Assembly: GCA_005879655.1 (NCBI GenBank)
Contig: VBJK01000238.1
Span: forward strand, 1 to 6,725
Direction: 5' to 3'
Origin: Chloroflexota bacterium
Lineage (GTDB): Bacteria; Chloroflexota; Ktedonobacteria; Ktedonobacterales; Ktedonobacteraceae
Length of the DNA: 6,725 bases
Positions 1-5,617 of the stretch are shown here, one piece after another. A program made the translations under genes and the position numbers. The notes below the pieces were generated by a model. The model searched no databases. It was not told the origin of the DNA and worked only from the letters and a program-made list of their open reading frames with translations. Each line of letters begins with the position of its first letter. Position 1 is the stretch's first letter.

Positions 1-1
1 A

Positions 2-718
2 GTAAGCGACTTCCACTTTGCAGAGCTGGTTCGTAGTCACTTCGACTGTACGATTGCACTTATTAACGATATAGATGCTCAAGCTGTCGGCGAGCAAAAG
101 TTGGGTGCGGGCAAAGGCATTGACCATTTAGTGTACCTCTATGTCGGACACGGGATAGGGGCTGGTATTATTATCAATGGGCAGTTGTATACTGGCAGTA
201 ATCATCTGGCCGCAGAAATTGGACACATGTCTATCAACTATGATGGGCAGTTATGTAAATGCGAGCATGGTATAGGGTGCTTAGAGTCTCTCTCCTCCAA
301 ACTTGCGATAGTTCAGGCTATCCAGAGTGCTTATCAGCATGGTGAACAAACCACCCTCGCCGAACATTTATCCAAAGACCCGCTTGATCTGAGTGCTGCC
401 AAGCTCGCTGATGCCATAGAGCAGCAAGATCCTTTAACCATGCGTATTGTTACAGAAGCTGCTGAAGCATTTGGGGCTGGTATTGCTAATGTGGTCAATT
501 TCTTGAATCCACACGTTATCGTCCTTGGTGGAGATGTGGTTGACGAAATTGACCTGTTTTGTGACTTAGCCATTGCATCCGCCAGGAGAAGAAGCCTTCC
601 TAGTAGTCTTCAAGATATGTCCATCGTGCGGGGTGGACTAGGAACAACGGCTGGTGCCTATGGTGCTGCTGTGTTTGCCAAACAATACATAGCACAGATG
701 AGGCAAAGGGCAGAGTAA
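2..718 (+). CDS. ROK-family protein, 5'-truncated by the window edge; probably a NagC/XylR-type transcriptional repressor
   Basis: The frame is open from the left edge, so only the last 238 residues are visible and the true start lies upstream; the TTG at 101 is an internal Leu codon. Visible ROK landmarks, numbered from the first visible residue, are: N22-D23 matching the END sugar/catalytic Asp motif; VGHGIGAGIIING (48-60) matching the second phosphate-binding loop; AEIGH (71-75) with the sugar- and zinc-binding His75; a C85-x-C87-x5-C93-LE zinc motif; and a C-terminal NPHVIVLGG segment (about 167-175). Catalytically active ROK kinases usually have GTG in the phosphate loop. Here it is GHG, as I recall from ROK repressors of the NagC/Mlc type, and the usual Glu before Asn-Asp is Ile. 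Those differences, plus a separate complete ROK kinase 70 nt downstream, make a repressor the better reading. The DNA-binding helix-turn-helix would be off-window, so this is inference. A divergent kinase remains possible. Confidence 0.85.
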   Translation, partial: VSDFHFAELVRSHFDCTIALINDIDAQAVGEQKLGAGKGIDHLVYLYVGHGIGAGIIINGQLYTGSNHLAAEIGHMSINYDGQLCKCEHGIGCLESLSSKLAIVQAIQSAYQHGEQTTLAEHLSKDPLDLSAAKLADAIEQQDPLTMRIVTEAAEAFGAGIANVVNFLNPHVIVLGGDVVDEIDLFCDLAIASARRRSLPSSLQDMSIVRGGLGTTAGAYGAAVFAKQYIAQMRQRAE

Positions 719-774
719 CCAACTTGGTACTTCACCAGGGCGTCGAGTCTGTCAATACCTCTCTTGTTATGTGC

Positions 775-781
775 AGAGGAG
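775..781 (+). promoter_or_regulatory. Ribosome binding site fixing the ROK kinase start
   Basis: AGAGGAG lies 7 nt upstream of the ATG at 789. An in-frame GTG at 771 would overlap this site and has no site of its own, so 789 is preferred. Confidence 0.7.
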
Positions 782-788
782 CTATACA

Positions 789-1778
789 ATGGATAACAAC
801 ACTGAATTGAATGCGGTAGGGGTGGATATCGGAGGAAGCTCAATTAAAGTAGGTATTGTAACAGCTACGGGCCACATTTTGCACCAACGTATTCTTCCCC
901 TCAAACGCGCCACGGCACCTGTGCTCATTCAAGAGGTACTTACGGCTATTGCAAGTTTGAGGCGCATTGCACCTATTTCTGCCATCGGTATCGCTTCGAC
1001 AGGCGTGACAGATGCTGAGCGAGGAGTCATTCTGCAAAGTACGAGCATTCGTGATTATGATGGCACTAACTGGAAATCCATCCTGGCAAGCAAATACGAT
1101 CTCCCTGTGATTGTTGAAAATGACGTAAAAGCAGCCGCATGGGGGGAATTTAAAGAAGCATATCTGCCACCTGATAGCACAGTTGCGCTCATCGCTGTAG
1201 GAACTGGCATCGGGTGTGGCATCATCATTGACGGAAAGATCTGGCGCGGATCAGGTTTTGCGGCAGGCGAGATCGGCCATATCACTATCAATGCTCATGG
1301 GCCGCAATATCATGGCAATGTGGGTTGTCTGGAGTATTATGCCTCAGCTCCGAGCATCGTCATGTATGTTCGTGAAAGAATCCAGGCACACAGCAAAAGT
1401 ATAATCCCCGCTCTGGTGAATGGTGATCTGAATCGTCTCTCTCTGCCTCTCATCAAGCAGGCTGAAGATATGGGAGACCAATTGGCCAAGGAAGCATTCA
1501 GAGAGGCTGGAGAAATGCTGGGCATTGGTATTGTCAACGTCGTTCATCTGCTCAATCCTGATATAGTTATCCTTGGTGGAGGAGTGGTGGAAGCCTCAAC
1601 AACTTATGTGGATGCTGCTATCTCGCTAGCTATGCGCCGCATCCTTTCCTCGGCCCGTAACGGGCTGACCATTAAAAGGGCGCGCCTCGGTAATCAAGCG
1701 GCGCTCGTGGGTGCCGGACTACTTGCAGTAGAACATTGTCGCATACTGAGCTTACAGATAGGGGCTAGAGTTGATTAG
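789..1778 (+). CDS. ROK-family sugar kinase, probably an N-acetylglucosamine or related amino-sugar/hexose kinase
   Basis: This 329-residue cytoplasmic protein has the length and full motif order of a ROK kinase. VGVDIGGSSIKVGIV (10-24) is the N-terminal ATP phosphate loop, E110-N111-D112 supplies the catalytic Asp, VGTGIGCGIIIDG (137-149) is the second phosphate loop, GEIGH (160-164) gives the sugar-contacting Glu and His, and NPDIVILGGG marks the C-terminal lobe. It transfers the ATP gamma-phosphate to a hexose. N-acetylglucosamine is favoured because nagA begins 11 nt after the stop and a putative ROK repressor precedes it, but glucose, mannose or N-acetylmannosamine cannot be excluded from sequence. 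The zinc motif is unusual: the normal C-x-C-G-N-x-G-C reads Q173-Y-H175-G-N-V-G-C180, so the first Cys is Gln and the second is His, while His164 and Cys180 remain. The neighbouring ROK gene keeps all three Cys. The start at 789 is chosen for its AGAGGAG site. Confidence 0.9.
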   Translation: MDNNTELNAVGVDIGGSSIKVGIVTATGHILHQRILPLKRATAPVLIQEVLTAIASLRRIAPISAIGIASTGVTDAERGVILQSTSIRDYDGTNWKSILASKYDLPVIVENDVKAAAWGEFKEAYLPPDSTVALIAVGTGIGCGIIIDGKIWRGSGFAAGEIGHITINAHGPQYHGNVGCLEYYASAPSIVMYVRERIQAHSKSIIPALVNGDLNRLSLPLIKQAEDMGDQLAKEAFREAGEMLGIGIVNVVHLLNPDIVILGGGVVEASTTYVDAAISLAMRRILSSARNGLTIKRARLGNQAALVGAGLLAVEHCRILSLQIGARVD

Positions 1779-1789
1779 GAAGAAAATCC

Positions 1790-3001
1790 ATGCGCTTTAC
1801 TCTCCATGGCGCTCGGTTGATTGATGCCACAACTGAGTCTGAGTCTGCTATTACGATTAATGATGCATTGATAGAGGCCATTGGGTCTGATGTAGTGGAG
1901 ACCACGATCGACGCATCGGACACGATTATTATGCCGGGCTTTATTGATCTACATACTCATGGAGGGGGAGGTTTTCATTTGCAGACCACCCACGTTGAGG
2001 AGCTTCATGCATACTCACGCTGGGTGCCTGCAACAGGTGTCACCTCGTTTCTGATAGGTGTGGTTGGCGTACCTGATGCGTTACCACAGGAGCAATTGCG
2101 TACGGCAGTGGAGGCGATTGAGCGTTGGCAGTGGGGGGCTGAGCCACTAGGTATTCATCTAGAAGGTCCATACATCAATGTGAAGCGGCGGGGCGCACAC
2201 TTACCATCATGGCTGCGTCTGCCCAACGAGGCGGAGCTTGAACTGATACTTGCACTAACTAAGGGGCATTTGCGTCTGATCACGCTAGCCCCTGAGTTAC
2301 CGGGAGCCACGGCAATCATTCGTCAGTTACAAGAGGCTGGTGTGGTTGTCAGTATAGGCCACACTGAGGCAAACTATGAGCAGACGAGTGCCGCCATCGA
2401 TCTCGGTGTCACCTACGCCACCCATTGCTTCAACGCTATGCGTCCCTTGCAACACCGCGACCCTGGCCCGCTTGCTGCTATTATGCAAGCCTCACAGGTA
2501 CGTGGGGAGCTAATTGGGGATGGGGTACATGTTCATCCTGCCATGATGGATGTCCTGGTGAAACTCCTGGGAGCCGAGCGTACGATTATAGTGACAGATG
2601 CCCTCGCAGGAGCGGGTCTTGCTGATGGCGTCTTTGAGTTTGCCGGGCAACCCGCTCAGGTGAATGGCGGGGCCGTCCGTCTAGCTGACGGGACCCTCAC
2701 TGGTAGTGTGCTAACGATGGATCAGGCTTTGCGTAACGTGCTTCAGATGACGCAGGTCTCATTACCTCAGGCTGTAGGCATGCTCACACTCAATCCTGCA
2801 CAGTCTATCAAAGTCGCCGAACACAAAGGGCGTTTGTGTAGGGGTTACGATGCTGATCTGCTTATCTTCGATAAAGCGCTGGCGCTACAGGCAGCTATCT
2901 GTCGAGGTACGCTCACCTTCGCCACAGATATGTGGCGCGAACGGCTACAAGTGCTACAAGAAGCTCAGCCATTGGTATATCCTCGCGTACTCCCACAGTG
3001 A
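1790..3001 (+). CDS. nagA: N-acetylglucosamine-6-phosphate deacetylase
   Basis: The 403-residue protein matches the usual NagA length and its motif series. PGFIDLHTHGGGG (49-61) opens the metal-dependent barrel, HLEGPYIN carries the metal-ligand Glu125, SIGHTEANY carries His191, THCFNAMRP carries His212, GDGVHVHP carries His247, and VTDALAGAG carries the catalytic Asp270. GSVLTMDQALRN and a C-terminal ADLLIFD strand complete the amidohydrolase fold. It hydrolyses GlcNAc-6-phosphate to glucosamine-6-phosphate and acetate in the cytoplasm, feeding amino-sugar breakdown or cell-wall recycling. The AGGAAGA ribosome site (1777-1783) overlaps the stop of the upstream kinase gene, so the two are very likely co-transcribed and translationally linked. 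No motif residue appears lost. No GC-rich terminator follows; the 3' side is AT-rich with only a weak 5-bp ACAAA/TTTGT hairpin at 3012-3025. Confidence 0.95.
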   Translation: MRFTLHGARLIDATTESESAITINDALIEAIGSDVVETTIDASDTIIMPGFIDLHTHGGGGFHLQTTHVEELHAYSRWVPATGVTSFLIGVVGVPDALPQEQLRTAVEAIERWQWGAEPLGIHLEGPYINVKRRGAHLPSWLRLPNEAELELILALTKGHLRLITLAPELPGATAIIRQLQEAGVVVSIGHTEANYEQTSAAIDLGVTYATHCFNAMRPLQHRDPGPLAAIMQASQVRGELIGDGVHVHPAMMDVLVKLLGAERTIIVTDALAGAGLADGVFEFAGQPAQVNGGAVRLADGTLTGSVLTMDQALRNVLQMTQVSLPQAVGMLTLNPAQSIKVAEHKGRLCRGYDADLLIFDKALALQAAICRGTLTFATDMWRERLQVLQEAQPLVYPRVLPQ

Positions 3002-3044
3002 GCATGTTCAGACAAAATCGTTTGTTATATATTTCCTATATATC

Positions 3045-3073
3045 TTGCATTTTATCATACTATTGCTTATAAT
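3045..3073 (+). promoter_or_regulatory. Candidate housekeeping-sigma promoter for the secreted-protein gene
   Basis: A perfect TATAAT (3068-3073) sits exactly 17 nt downstream of TTGCAT (3045-3050), which matches only the TTG half of the -35 consensus. The surroundings are strongly AT-rich, unlike the flanking genes. Transcription would start near 3080, leaving a leader of about 100 nt before the ATG at 3182. It also indicates that the secreted-protein gene is separate from the nagA operon. Confidence 0.55.
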
Positions 3074-3132
3074 AATAAGTAATAACTTTAATGAGATGAA
3101 ACGCACAAAAAATTAGTAAAAGTAAGTATTGT

Positions 3133-3177
3133 GCCATCGTGCTATTGGATGTGCGATGGCTTCGAAAGAAAGGAGCC
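3133..3177 (+). promoter_or_regulatory. Two mutually exclusive leader hairpins at the ribosome binding site
   Basis: GCCATCG (3133-3139) pairs perfectly with CGATGGC (3154-3160) across a 14-nt loop. GGCTTC (3158-3163) can instead pair with GGAGCC (3172-3177) across an 8-nt loop with one G-U pair, and that second stem contains most of the AGGAG ribosome site. The two stems share 3158-3160, so only one can form at a time: the first exposes the ribosome site and the second hides it. The base pairing is seen directly; a regulatory role is inferred. It matches no riboswitch class I can recognise. Confidence 0.35.
3168..3175 (+). promoter_or_regulatory. Ribosome binding site fixing the secreted-protein start
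   Basis: GAAAGGAG ends 6 nt before the ATG at 3182. This choice also places a basic segment immediately before the hydrophobic helix. The earlier in-frame GTG at 3131 lacks such a site and would add 17 unlikely residues. Confidence 0.75.
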
Positions 3178-3181
3178 AGGG

Positions 3182-3622
3182 ATGGCCCCATTACAAAAGG
3201 AACAATCTCAGAGTTCTCGGCGTATTTTGAGTGTGAAACTGCTTGCGACCCTTGTCGGGGTGGCGTGTCTCGGTGTAGCTTTGCTAGTCTTTACTCCGAT
3301 CTATGCCGCTTCAGGTTCTCATGCTGCCCAACTCAAGACTTCAGGCGGTGGTTGTACTAGCTTCACTCAGGGTAAGAGCAAGGTTTGCGTGAATGCAATA
3401 AACGGCCAGGCGGTGACCACGGCAACGCTTAACGAGCGTACCTGTCCTGCTTCTGTTGAGATTAACCTGTTCGACCGGAGCGGTCTGGTGTCATCTACTA
3501 AAAGCAGTGGTTGTGGGGATTTTAAAGGGCCTAGCATCCCTCTCACAGCGGGAAATGAGTATATTGCTCAGGTGATTTTAGATCGTACAGGCATATCTAG
3601 CCCACGTCTCAGCGTCTCTTAA
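3182..3622 (+). CDS. Small secreted protein of unknown function with four cysteines
   Basis: I do not recognise the family. The 146-residue product has a polar, basic N-terminus (RR at 13-14, Lys19), then an uninterrupted hydrophobic stretch from about 20 to 41 ending in PIYAAS, a plausible signal-peptidase site after Ala42 or Ala43. An uncleaved N-terminal anchor is the alternative. The predicted mature part is about 104 residues, rich in Ser, Thr, Gly and Val, and looks like alternating beta strands. It contains exactly four Cys (58, 69, 88, 111), enough for two disulfides outside the membrane; a fifth, Cys29, is inside the signal segment. The gene appears monocistronic, between its own TATAAT-type promoter and a terminator hairpin shared with the convergent doxX-like gene. 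That it is exported is well supported; adhesin, inhibitor or surface-layer roles would be guesses. Confidence 0.8.
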   Translation: MAPLQKEQSQSSRRILSVKLLATLVGVACLGVALLVFTPIYAASGSHAAQLKTSGGGCTSFTQGKSKVCVNAINGQAVTTATLNERTCPASVEINLFDRSGLVSSTKSSGCGDFKGPSIPLTAGNEYIAQVILDRTGISSPRLSVS

Positions 3623-3655
3623 AATCTCAAAAAGAACAGTCTCAAACGAGGAAAA

Positions 3656-3684
3656 AGGTATCCGTGTGGGCTACACGGATACCT
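3656..3684 (-). terminator. Intrinsic terminator of the doxX-like gene, probably bidirectional
   Basis: AGGTATCCGTGT (3656-3667) and ACACGGATACCT (3673-3684) form a perfect 12-bp stem with a 5-nt loop. Read on the - strand it is followed by a run of five T, the standard intrinsic terminator layout, 75 nt past the doxX-like stop. Read on the + strand only CTTAT follows, so termination of the secreted-protein gene, 33 nt upstream, would be weaker. The hairpin sits between convergent genes and may serve both. Confidence 0.8.
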
Positions 3685-3758
3685 CTTATGATCTATTTGA
3701 TAACCACCCCTCACTCACCGCAGGGCGACCGCCCAAACATCAGACAATAATCCATCCG

Positions 3759-4193
3759 CTATACCAAACCCCAGGACCGACGACCATAAGCCACTACTGC
3801 ACACAGCAATCCAACCACCAGCGGGTACAGCGCAGGTGCGACATCCCCACCCAAAAGCGTGACCACCGTTGCACCGATCATGATGATGAACAACCCATAG
3901 GCGGCAAGCTTCGTCAGACCTGGCTTGATGCGCAGGAGTCCTGGCAGGATCAAGCCAAGTGCACCCGCCACCTCAGCTATGCCGATGAACTGCAAGAATA
4001 GACCCGGTAGCGGCATCCTCATCTGCGCCGTCATCATCTCTACCGGCATGATCAGTTTCATGCTGCCAGCGAACAAGAAGAGCAACGCGAGCAATCCTTG
4101 CACAAGCCACAGTATCGTTGTCACCATTACGCTCTGTTTTTGCTCCTTGCGACTGCTTCCGCTGGCCAGTTGAAGACTCAATGCATTTTTCAT
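3759..4193 (-). CDS. DoxX-like four-helix integral membrane protein
   Basis: The 144-residue product has four hydrophobic segments at about 24-45, 64-87, 95-115 and 119-136. The first reads LLALLFLFAGSMKL, the hallmark of DoxX/DoxD-related proteins; the Ile-Gly-Ile-Ala-Glu-Val motif at 70-75 at the start of helix 2 also fits. Family members sit in the cytoplasmic membrane and have been linked to quinone- or thiol-associated redox processes, but no precise activity can be assigned here. The ATG at 4193 is supported by AGAAGGAG (4200-4207 on the + map) 6 nt away; Met23, just before helix 1, has no such site. The result is an extra cytoplasmic N-terminal tail of about 22 polar residues. The gene is convergent with the secreted-protein gene, divergent from rocF, and ends upstream of a strong terminator hairpin. 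It appears to be transcribed alone. Confidence 0.85.
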   Translation of the reverse strand: MKNALSLQLASGSSRKEQKQSVMVTTILWLVQGLLALLFLFAGSMKLIMPVEMMTAQMRMPLPGLFLQFIGIAEVAGALGLILPGLLRIKPGLTKLAAYGLFIIMIGATVVTLLGGDVAPALYPLVVGLLCAVVAYGRRSWGLV

Positions 4194-4199
4194 ATTGTG

Positions 4200-4207
4200 C
4201 TCCTTCT
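4200..4207 (-). promoter_or_regulatory. Ribosome binding site fixing the doxX-like start
   Basis: On the - strand this reads AGAAGGAG, 6 nt before the ATG at 4193. It favours the longer protein over a start at Met23. Confidence 0.7.
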
Positions 4208-4232
4208 CTCGTGATCAGATGTTGCCTTGCCA

Positions 4233-4262
4233 TTAATAAGTGGAGATATTAGAGTATTCCAA
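4233..4262 (-). promoter_or_regulatory. Weak candidate promoter for the doxX-like gene
   Basis: On the - strand, TTGGAA (4257-4262) and TATTAA (4233-4238) are separated by 18 nt, each matching four of six consensus bases. It would give a short leader of about 35 nt. It is the best pair I can find by eye upstream of this gene. Confidence 0.35.
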
Positions 4263-4305
4263 AACAAGGAAGGAAAATCGGAAATGTTAGGGCAGGGAAT
4301 TTTGT

Positions 4306-4320
4306 AGGGGGTCTCCCCCT
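4306..4320. repeat. Small G-tract/C-tract hairpin in the divergent intergenic region
   Basis: AGGGGG (4306-4311) pairs with CCCCCT (4315-4320) around a 3-nt TCT loop, followed by a second pyrimidine run to about 4328. The 307-nt gene-free stretch 4194-4500 otherwise holds the two promoters and the rocF leader; I see no other gene in it. There is no T tract after the hairpin, so it is not a standard terminator. It resembles in style the larger palindrome at the right edge and may be a decayed repeat. Confidence 0.4.
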
Positions 4321-4358
4321 CTCCCCCCAAAGGATGGAGAGCCTCACAAAGAGCGTCA

Positions 4359-4387
4359 TGGACAAACAAGCGAATTAAAGCTATAAT
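4359..4387 (+). promoter_or_regulatory. Strong candidate promoter of rocF
   Basis: TGGACA (4359-4364), five of six matches to the -35 consensus, lies exactly 17 nt upstream of a perfect TATAAT (4382-4387). Transcription would begin near 4394, giving a leader of about 107 nt before the rocF ATG. Confidence 0.7.
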
Positions 4388-4396
4388 GCAGAAGGA

Positions 4397-4439
4397 AGGA
4401 GGAAGTCAAGGACAATGCAAAGAGGCAATATTTCCTCCT
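4397..4439 (+). promoter_or_regulatory. Inverted repeat in the rocF leader
   Basis: AGGAGGAA (4397-4404) is perfectly complementary to TTCCTCCT (4432-4439), with 27 nt between. The left arm is itself a near-ideal Shine-Dalgarno sequence. The interval contains an 8-codon ORF (4415-4441, MQRGNISS) whose last codons and stop overlap the right arm. The repeat is seen directly; function as a leader switch is a hypothesis. Confidence 0.35.
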
Positions 4440-4500
4440 AAAGTTAGAAAAGTAGTAAGCATCTCGGCTAATAGTTCAATGGCGAGCAAGAGGTTATAAA

Positions 4501-5394
4501 ATGCGTATTTGTATAATAGGTGCACCTGTAGATCTGGGCGCTGATCGGCGTGGCGTTGATATTGGCCCCAATGCTATTCGCTATGCAGGTCTCAGTAAGC
4601 AGTTGCAGCGTCTTGGGCACACAATTCATGATATAGGCAATCTTGTCGTTCCCCAGCCGGAAAGCGGGTCGGAAGGCAACTTGCGCCTGAAATATCTTGA
4701 TCCCATTGTACAGGTTTCTGAAGAGTTATACCACACGGTCAGTAATGCTTTACAGGATAACGAATTCCCGTTGATCCTGGGGGGCGATCATAGCATTGCG
4801 TTAGGCTCGATTGGTGGCGTTGGCAGCGTCCACAAAGACGTGGGCGTCATCTGGGTCGATGCTCATGGCGACTTCAATACAGAAGAGACGACGCCCTCTG
4901 GCAATATTCACGGTATGGTGCTCGCGGCCCTGGCTGGCCTGGGCCATCGCCAATTGACGCATATCGGTGGTTGGGCACCGAAATTAAATCCACAGAATAT
5001 TGTGATCGTCGCTGCGCGAGACCTGGATCTGGGAGAACAGACTCTGCTGAAACAACACCAGGTGCACGTTTTCACCATGTCCGACATTGATCGGCTAGGT
5101 ATGTCAGCCGTGATGGAGCAAGCTGTAGCGCTCGCCAGTCGTCAGTCTCAGGCCATACATCTGAGCCTGGACATGGACTGCATGGACCCCCATGAAGCTC
5201 CTGGCGTTGGTACACCAGTGCGAGGTGGCTTGAGCTACCGCGAGGCACATCTCGCTATGGAGATCATCGCTGATTCTGGTCAGCTCGTTTCGATGGATGT
5301 TGTAGAGGTCAACTCTATTCTTGATCGTGAGAATGCAACGGCGCAATTGGACGTTGACCTGATCCTTTCGGCATTAGGTAAGAAGATTTTATGA
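4501..5394 (+). CDS. rocF: Arginase (L-arginine to L-ornithine and urea)
   Basis: The 297-residue protein has all six manganese ligands of the ureohydrolase fold: His97 in GGDHSIALGS, Asp120, His122 and Asp124 in VDAHGDFNT, and Asp224 and Asp226 in SLDMDCMDP. Arginase rather than agmatinase is favoured by SGNIHGM (133-139), with His137 at the place of the catalytic proton shuttle of rat arginase (His141), by the MDVVEVN segment with Glu269 matching rat Glu277, and by a length typical of bacterial arginases. The usual Asn-Pro after VEV is Asn-Ser (271-272), a mild deviation. It acts in the cytoplasm as the first step of arginine catabolism; no urease or ornithine aminotransferase gene is in view. 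The ATG follows AAGAGG (4488-4493) by 7 nt, and only one base separates it from the stop of a six-codon ORF. A strong promoter and a terminator bracket the gene, making it monocistronic. Confidence 0.95.
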   Translation: MRICIIGAPVDLGADRRGVDIGPNAIRYAGLSKQLQRLGHTIHDIGNLVVPQPESGSEGNLRLKYLDPIVQVSEELYHTVSNALQDNEFPLILGGDHSIALGSIGGVGSVHKDVGVIWVDAHGDFNTEETTPSGNIHGMVLAALAGLGHRQLTHIGGWAPKLNPQNIVIVAARDLDLGEQTLLKQHQVHVFTMSDIDRLGMSAVMEQAVALASRQSQAIHLSLDMDCMDPHEAPGVGTPVRGGLSYREAHLAMEIIADSGQLVSMDVVEVNSILDRENATAQLDVDLILSALGKKIL

Positions 5395-5396
5395 TG

Positions 5397-5433
5397 AAAG
5401 AACCCATCCTCAGAGATGGGTTCTTTTTTATTT
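5397..5433 (+). terminator. Intrinsic terminator of rocF
   Basis: AAAGAACCCATC (5397-5408) pairs perfectly with GATGGGTTCTTT (5415-5426) around a 6-nt loop, continuing into a T-rich tail (TTTATTT). It begins 2 nt after the rocF stop. The flanking A and T runs could let it work in both directions, but no - strand gene ends here. Confidence 0.93.
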
Positions 5434-5493
5434 AGAGAAAGCTCTGGCCTAAAATGGCCCTGCTGGGATTTATAGATGAGCTAGTGTGAAATG

Positions 5494-5524
5494 TTGCCTT
5501 CGCCTGCTATGCAAGTTGTATACT
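5494..5524 (+). promoter_or_regulatory. Candidate promoter of ilvE
   Basis: TTGCCT (5494-5499) and TATACT (5519-5524) are 19 nt apart, longer than the ideal 17. They lie between the rocF terminator and ilvE, where a promoter is expected, and would give a leader of roughly 85 nt. No T-box specifier or antiterminator consensus is visible in that leader. Confidence 0.4.
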
Positions 5525-5607
5525 AGAGAGCAAGATGAGTAGCAAAGAGGCCACTTGTCGTTACAAATAGGTCAGGTATCCCTGTATGAAGAGGGGTATC
5601 CAGAGGC

Positions 5608-5612
5608 GGAGG
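5608..5612 (+). promoter_or_regulatory. Ribosome binding site fixing the ilvE start
   Basis: GGAGG lies 5 nt before the ATG at 5618. The in-frame TTG at 5555 would add 21 residues with no family resemblance, so 5618 is preferred. Confidence 0.75.
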
Positions 5613-5617
5613 TTTCG

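Noticed and set aside
101..718. A complete 205-residue protein starting at TTG 101
   Set aside because: The frame is open to the left edge, and the residues before 101 contain the ROK Asn-Asp motif in register, so the gene is truncated by the window and does not start here.
771..788. GTG start for the ROK kinase at 771
   Set aside because: It would overlap the AGAGGAG ribosome site that is correctly spaced for ATG 789, and it adds six residues with no family support.
719..788. Terminator between the two ROK genes
   Set aside because: Only a weak CTTGGT/ACCAGG pairing with a G-U pair is present, and no T run follows, so operon read-through is more likely.
1055..1547. Several antisense and alternate-frame open reading frames inside the ROK kinase gene
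   Set aside because: They lie wholly within a gene with complete family motifs, lack ribosome sites and show no domain signature.
3131..3181. GTG start for the secreted protein at 3131
   Set aside because: It has no ribosome site. The ATG at 3182 has an excellent one and gives a normal signal peptide length.
3666..4001. A 111-residue + strand open frame opposite the doxX-like gene
   Set aside because: Its composition (many His, Gln, Thr, Pro) and lack of a ribosome site mark it as a shadow of the well-supported - strand membrane protein.
5555..5617. TTG start for ilvE at 5555
   Set aside because: The 21 extra residues do not resemble the family. GGAGG before 5618 and the usual IlvE N-terminus fix the start.
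5434..5617. T-box or other amino-acid riboswitch before ilvE
   Set aside because: No T-box antiterminator consensus, specifier stem or terminator hairpin is visible in this leader.
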